From Paragordius varius (lineage: Eukaryota; Nematomorpha), in the NCBI GenBank assembly GCA_964247055.1, contig OZ176052.1, positions 10,726,001 to 10,790,000 of the forward strand: 64,000 bases of DNA, in the 5' to 3' direction. The translations under genes were made by a program, and so were the position numbers. Below, piece by piece: positions 52,201 to 64,000 of this stretch. The notes under the pieces are model-generated. The model did no database searches and was not told the DNA's origin. It saw only the letters and a program-made list of their open reading frames with translations. Positions within the stretch are counted from its first letter, which is position 1, and each line of letters begins with the position of its first letter.

Positions 52201-54142
52201 TGCCTTTTTTTGTTTAATAAATATATATTAGGCACATTTATGATTGGGTTATTAAAAAAAATTTAACAGTGTAATTTTTTTTAAAACATTTACCATTGGA
52301 GTTATGTACTAGAATATTTTGTTTTAAATTGATTAATTTTAAATAAACTTTAAATCATAAAATAAAATGTTTCCTTTGATAAAGGACAACCTCTTTTAAC
52401 CAGCGAAATTAATTAAAAATGTGCATTAATGCTTTCCGTTCTTAATTACAATTTGTTTGATTGGAGATTCTTATTATTTCACTTCCTTTTTTTATTTGCT
52501 TTTTTTACATTAAAATCAATTTACAAAATTTATTAATAGGTTTGATTATATTAAAAAATAATGTCACAAATTTAGAATTACCTTTTTCGTTTATAACATT
52601 TACATATTTATTGGCACTTATTTGCTTAAATCCATATTATAAATTATAAGAGAGTGTGTGGAAAAAAATATGTAATTTAACACAAAAACATAAATACCCA
52701 TTTTTTCAATATATAATCTTCATATTGTAAAGTAATAATGTATAGTTAATTTAAAAAAAACAATTATATCACCCAAATAAAAAATTATTGGAAAAATGTA
52801 ATTACATTATAAATAATTTATGATGGCTATTTAATAACGTTTAAACACACTTGCATATACATATCCATATTTTTACTAAGAGATATTATAAAAAAATTAG
52901 CTAAATATATTTGTAATATGTGAAACTAAAATTGTAATCTTATGCCTCATCTCATAATTATCTTAAAATGATTGATATGTTGTTATTTTTTGGCGTTTTC
53001 TTAAATTCCTAAGGGATTAAATGACATTTTTGGCAGTTATTAGGCTCAGACTTTAGATATTAAAATAACTTTTTTCGTGCATATATATTTATAATCTAAA
53101 CTGTTTTTTTACCTGTTTCACTGTCTTTCCTTTGCGCTTATTAACAAAAGATATGTATGCATAGGGGAAATTGGGAAAAAAATTAGTTTAGAATTATAAT
53201 GATAATAATAGAATAGATATATCGATTTTTTCATTTTCTTTTTTTAATTATTTCTATATATATAATTCCAATAAAACTATTATTATTGTTAGTAACATTT
53301 TTAATTAATTAATAATTTAATTAGCCTTAATAAAAGGTAAAGATGTTTGTTTGATTTTATAGTATAAGTAATTTATTAAAATAATATATAAATGTAAATA
53401 CAAATATGTATTTTATTTTAATTGTTTGTAATTTTGGAATGAGCCAATTAAATATGGAACCGGAAGCCTTTATAATATATATAAACTGCGAAGGCTAATA
53501 ACATATTTTTTTGTATAATATGCCATCTTCGAGTATCACGAAATTCAACTTTTTAAACTTAGAATCTTTACATCAATAATTCAAATAAATTGAAAACGCT
53601 AGTACATTTAACTGATTTCGGAAAAATGACTTTGAAAAGACCGATATCTGGGGTACAAGTTTTAGCATTGATTCAGATAAGATTGAATTGATAATTTATT
53701 TGTCAATCAATTTAAAAAATTTTGCATATTCATAAGCGTGATTACTATATTTTATACTTGGGTATTTAAATCTATTTTTATCAAATTTGATTTGCTATTA
53801 ATCTTAAAATGGGAAAATAAATCTAAAACAGTACAATGAATGGTTTCTTCCTACTTTAGGTGTTATTATTTTTAATTTTAAATTTTATTAACTATAATTA
53901 TATTTCGGTCAGTATAAAAGATATATGTTAAAATGGTATATGTTATGGCTAATTTTCTCAAAACTAAAAATTTTCAAAAACTTAGAAAGACATGGCTTTT
54001 TAAAAAAATTAAAAGCCGTGATTTACATATTTATTTTTTTCTTTTATCATCTTTTTAGGCCAGTGAAATGGAAGTGAAAAATCCTTTGTTCAAGGCTTCA
54101 GTCATACACGATAACTATTCTAGTCAAGGATCATTACAGTGA
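49249..54142 (+). CDS. NPDC1/CAB-1-like single-pass membrane protein
   Basis: Five exons (49249-49393, 49419-49485, 49554-49841, 51678-51972, 54059-54142) give 292 residues. NPDC1 in vertebrates and CAB-1 in Caenorhabditis are neural type I membrane proteins linked to vesicle or secretory function. The order here is: signal peptide (VGVFACLLFSIPAVLS), a very short ectodomain of about 30 residues, one membrane helix (FIAGGSVALMAVLLVSIFIY), then a long cytoplasmic tail with an acidic stretch (KDNDDDDEYINEEESTDEE) and the diagnostic C-terminal block GGDYTVYECPGLA followed by EMEVKNPLF, nearly as in NPDC1. The ectodomain is far shorter than in vertebrates; an earlier start exon cannot be excluded. 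Intron 1 is 25 nt. The introns downstream are 68, 1836 and 2086 nt. Confidence 0.88.
49394..49418 (+). other. 25-nt intron of the NPDC1-like gene
   Basis: GTATAAAT...TTTTTTAG. Removal joins ...HSYII with PFIAGGSVALM in phase (C|CT); if retained, the frame is lost and stops. The 3' half is nearly all T, a classic polypyrimidine tract compressed into 25 nt. Confidence 0.85.
51418..51583. mobile_element. Short TIR element (MITE) in an NPDC1-like intron
   Basis: Arms AGTACCCACTTTATTG and (inverted) AGTACCCACTTCATTG pair over about 45 bp, with GGC-AATTG-CAATA further in. The element ends about 95 bases before the next exon. The inner arm sequence resembles the foldback element at 31297-31470, suggesting a common parent. 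No clear target duplication. Confidence 0.75.
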
Positions 54143-55047
54143 CAAAATTTTTCTAAATAGGGAGAATCATTAAATATTTTCTTAGTTTTTTGATTTTTAG
54201 TTATTTTATTTTAAACTAATTAACGGATGTATATCCTCAAACTCTACCAAAGATATCAATTATTTTGATGAATTATACCAAATAGTTTTGCTGAGTGTTA
54301 CAATATACATTTTTTTCTTACATATTTTATGTGGACCAGTGCAATATTTACCACGCTTATACTCCTATAACTTATTATATATTTAGAAAAATAATTGAAA
54401 TAAATTTACAAAATATTTTAATTATAATAACTTATTCAAAATCACGATGATTTCTTTACAGATTTAATCAGCTTAAAATCTATTTTCAACATTATATTAC
54501 ATTTAACATATTTTTATGTATTTGTTGGGCCAATATTTGAACAGAGACTTTCAACACAAAAATGGCTTCGCGAGCCACATGTTGGACACCCCTGAATCAG
54601 AGACAATGACGATACATGATAATGTATATTACATTTATGTGTTACTTTGTTCAAGTTTTTCTTAATTATTTTAATTGATATTGGGTGGAATTAGTTAAGG
54701 ACGAATGAATAACTTATGATATGTTGGCTTGCAAGCGATATTTTGGTAAAAGTGGTTCATCATTCAATAATGGATATTTATTATTAATTTATAAATACGC
54801 CTATATAGGTCGAACTTTTTTAAACTTTTCCGGAAAATTAATTTACACACACGGTCTTACAGACTGTTTATATCAAATTGGCTAATTCAAAATGTAGCTC
54901 CACTGTGTTAGTGCACTTATGAAAGGGAAATATAAACGGCCATAATTGGATTTCTAAGGATTGTTCACAATTTTCGTACGAGTTACCCTTTTTTTACTAA
55001 AGGCATTAGATATGATTTATTTTGAATGGAAATATCTAGGATCATTA
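54143..55047. other. Intergenic, no gene seen apart from the hAT stub
   Basis: Downstream of the NPDC1-like stop codon; probable 3' UTR followed by non-coding AT-rich DNA. Confidence 0.5.
54542..54594. mobile_element. 53-bp hAT stub (both ends only)
   Basis: The left half CAGAGACTTTCAACACAAAA matches the left end of the 45572 hAT element (CAGGGGTGTCCAACACAAA), and the right half GCGAGCCACATGTTGGACAC then CCCTG matches its right end. Nothing lies between, so it looks like the two termini fused. A target duplication is not recognisable. Confidence 0.7.
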
Positions 55048-56120
55048 CACTGGACAACAAATTTTAACTTTTAACTGCCATTCTTGTAAATTTAAAATTT
55101 ATTTCATTTAAGTACATAATTAGTATATCTGAAAAGAAAATTGGTCTAGCACGCAAGAATTTTTTTATATTAGAGTTTATCGATAATTTTTGGCCCCGTT
55201 TTTACATTAAACTCGAAATTTCGAAAATTAAAAGTTTTAGATATGAGGCCATGTATATATCATTCGAAAGAGCGCAAAAAACTGCATCTTTTAAATGGTA
55301 GTAAGTCATTTAAATCAATCGGATGTAAAAGTTATTCGGATTTAAATGGTCGAAATTTTCAATCCTTAAATAAGTCAAGAATTTTCACAGACAAACTAAT
55401 TTGAAAATCATATAAATTATTTTAATATAATTATTAGGGTTATATTAATATTTAATTTAAAAGGAATGATTGAAAAAGTCTTTGATTTGCTTTTTTAATA
55501 AAAATTATTATTATCATAAATATTTTACTAGTGGATACTAATATGCATAGTTATAACTGTAAATTTTATACATAATGGCTATAAAATATCAAAAATAACT
55601 TAAACTTTGGTTTTATCTTTAAAATTTCGTTATCAGCCTCGTCAAGAAAATAAATTAATATTGATGAGATGGTAATTTTTAAAAAACAATAAACTTAAAA
55701 ATGGCTGTTTTGAGTGACATAAAAGCAATAAAAAATGTTTTAATCAAAATTTCTTGTGTTATCTTTTTTGGACATTCATCACCATCTCAAAGTTTGAGCT
55801 ATTTTCATCCATTAATTTTAAAAATATAATAATTAAATAAATTGCGCTCTTTGTGTCCAATATTAACTGTCGATGTAATAATTAGTATGCATTTTATAGA
55901 GTTTTTTTACTCTTTCGAATGACATATTACAAATGGGCATTACTTGTATATTTTGAAAGAAAAACATTTTTTAGTAAAATTTTGATAAAGAGGGCGCATA
56001 ATCAAAAAAAGAAAATTCTACGTAGAGTTATAATTTTTTATTTCAGATTTAATGTTAAAATGATACTAAATATCAGAAAATGCAAAAAACTCGAGTGGCA
56101 AAAAAATTTGTTGTCCAGTG
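55048..56120. mobile_element. Non-autonomous CACTA-like DNA transposon
   Basis: Ends CACTGGACAACAAATTTT and its inverse AAAATTTG..CCAGTG are identical over about 18 bp, and TTA flanks both sides (55045-55047, 56121-56123). CACTG ends with a 3-bp duplication are typical of the CACTA/EnSpm superfamily. About 1.07 kb without a recognisable transposase; the short frame at 55919-56134 runs into the terminal repeat and is not a gene. Confidence 0.75.
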
Positions 56121-57182
56121 TTATTAAATATTAAAACTTATTGCCTCAAACAAATATTTTTAAACACTTGCTTTTTTATTATAGGATGTGGACCTAAACA
56201 TAGGGATTTTACCCAAGATTATACGAATAAATGTAAAATTTAATTATTATTATTATACTAAATATTATAATTTATTATTTGCGTTCACATAATAACGATT
56301 GAATATTGTTGTTGATTAAAACTAAATATGCCATCATACGCACACAAAAGTAAGTTTGCAATATGCAATGTTAAAGTATCAATTATCAATATATAATTAT
56401 AATTAATTAGTAAATATTGTGACAAGAAGATTGCTATTTTTAAGCAATTACATTTTAAGTAAAAGAAAATAGTTATATAAATACAACAAAGTATCAAGGA
56501 AGAAACTGGGATGGACCTACATAATACCTTGGTAATAAAAAATTCAAAACTACATATTTTAAGTATATTTTGTGTATAACCTTTCTTAGAGCATAACGTT
56601 TAATCACAATAGTAGATTATCAATCATAAATGTATAAATGGTTCAATGGAGAAGAGCAAATATAATCACAAAATTAGGAGTTAAACATTTATAAATATGC
56701 TAGGATGTTTTTCGAGATTTTCGAGTAAATTTTAGCGAAGGTTCACGGAGTGAGAATATAAATTAACTACTGAGGTTAGGATCTAAAATCAAGCAATCCA
56801 ATCATTTCTACAAAAATTGGTCATATAAGATCATTGAAAATTAACTAAAAGATAAATGCAAAAGCATTCAAAATATTAAAAGCAAATAAATATCGAAAGA
56901 GAAAATATCAAATGATATCACAATTAGTATGGGTGAGTGTGCAGAACAATCAATGTATTTTGAAAACATTTACAGCATACGTATGTGATTGGTTAGAGTT
57001 AAGAATGTTAGTTAGTAAATTACTTTATGAAGCATTCCACGTGAAACTAACACACAAACTACATTACATTAGACAAGTTAATTTGTTAACTCTTCTAGCC
57101 AATATATGAAAATGCAGAAATAGCTAGCTAGCATAATATAATAACACAGCAATCTAACAAAAAAAGCTTTTTTTGGCGTGCA
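56121..57182. other. Intergenic, coronin 3' side; nothing recognised
   Basis: AT-rich DNA. Frames at 56285-56497 and 56912-57109 show no domain or composition of a real gene. Confidence 0.5.

Positions 57183-64000
<6,818 letters not shown>

Overview
The window is AT-rich nuclear DNA of a metazoan: coding exons sit in intron-rich genes with GT-AG junctions. Several gene families point to an animal (a Cabin1 orthologue, an NPDC1/CAB-1-type membrane protein, coronin, cyclin-G-associated kinase/auxilin, a trypsin-like protease, a serpin). The lineage cannot be fixed by eye. The mix of very short and long introns, the high AT content and the cnidarian/lophotrochozoan-like LINE would suit a small or parasitic invertebrate, but this is inference.

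Layout. 1-7198 (+): the 3' part of Cabin1. 8345-9859 (+): a secreted PEBP. 9860-15243: intergenic, with a TTAA-flanked MITE, a CACTA-like terminus and a broken LINE with an embedded zinc finger. 15244-28200 (-): complete GAK/auxilin, 26 exons, kinase + PTEN-like/C2 + J domain. 28201-31027: intergenic with a second TTAA MITE. 31028-34607 (-): an unrecognised gene with a lysine/glutamate-rich C-terminus, whose introns hold two foldback elements and another MITE. 34930-37733 (-): a trypsin-like serine protease. 39428-41755 (+): a secreted serpin transcribed divergently from the protease. 43717-48104: two hAT elements with 8-bp target duplications, with a tRNA-derived SINE-like unit between them. 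48321-48878: a TTAA MITE. 49249-54142 (+): NPDC1-like protein. 54143-57182: intergenic with a 53-bp hAT stub and a CACTA-like element. 57183-64000 (-): coronin, running off the window's right edge.

I placed exons from splice sites, reading phase and remembered family alignments. In every multi-exon model the summed exon length is a whole number of codons (992 aa in the window for Cabin1, 199 PEBP, 1476 GAK, 363 protease, 474 serpin, 292 NPDC1-like).

The most notable points are: (1) ultrashort introns of 23, 26 and 29 nt in the GAK kinase domain, 25 nt in the NPDC1-like gene and probably 25 nt in Cabin1, biased to the 5' part of genes where this can be seen; (2) a group of palindromic elements sharing TACCATTTRCA ends and a 21-bp subterminal repeat, including one roughly 815-bp foldback whose arms are opposed tandem arrays; (3) a protease/serpin head-to-head pair in which the serpin's reactive-loop region is a long Asn/Thr-rich tract and the protease lacks a basic residue at its activation site. 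There is no operon-like organisation; the genes are independent loci.
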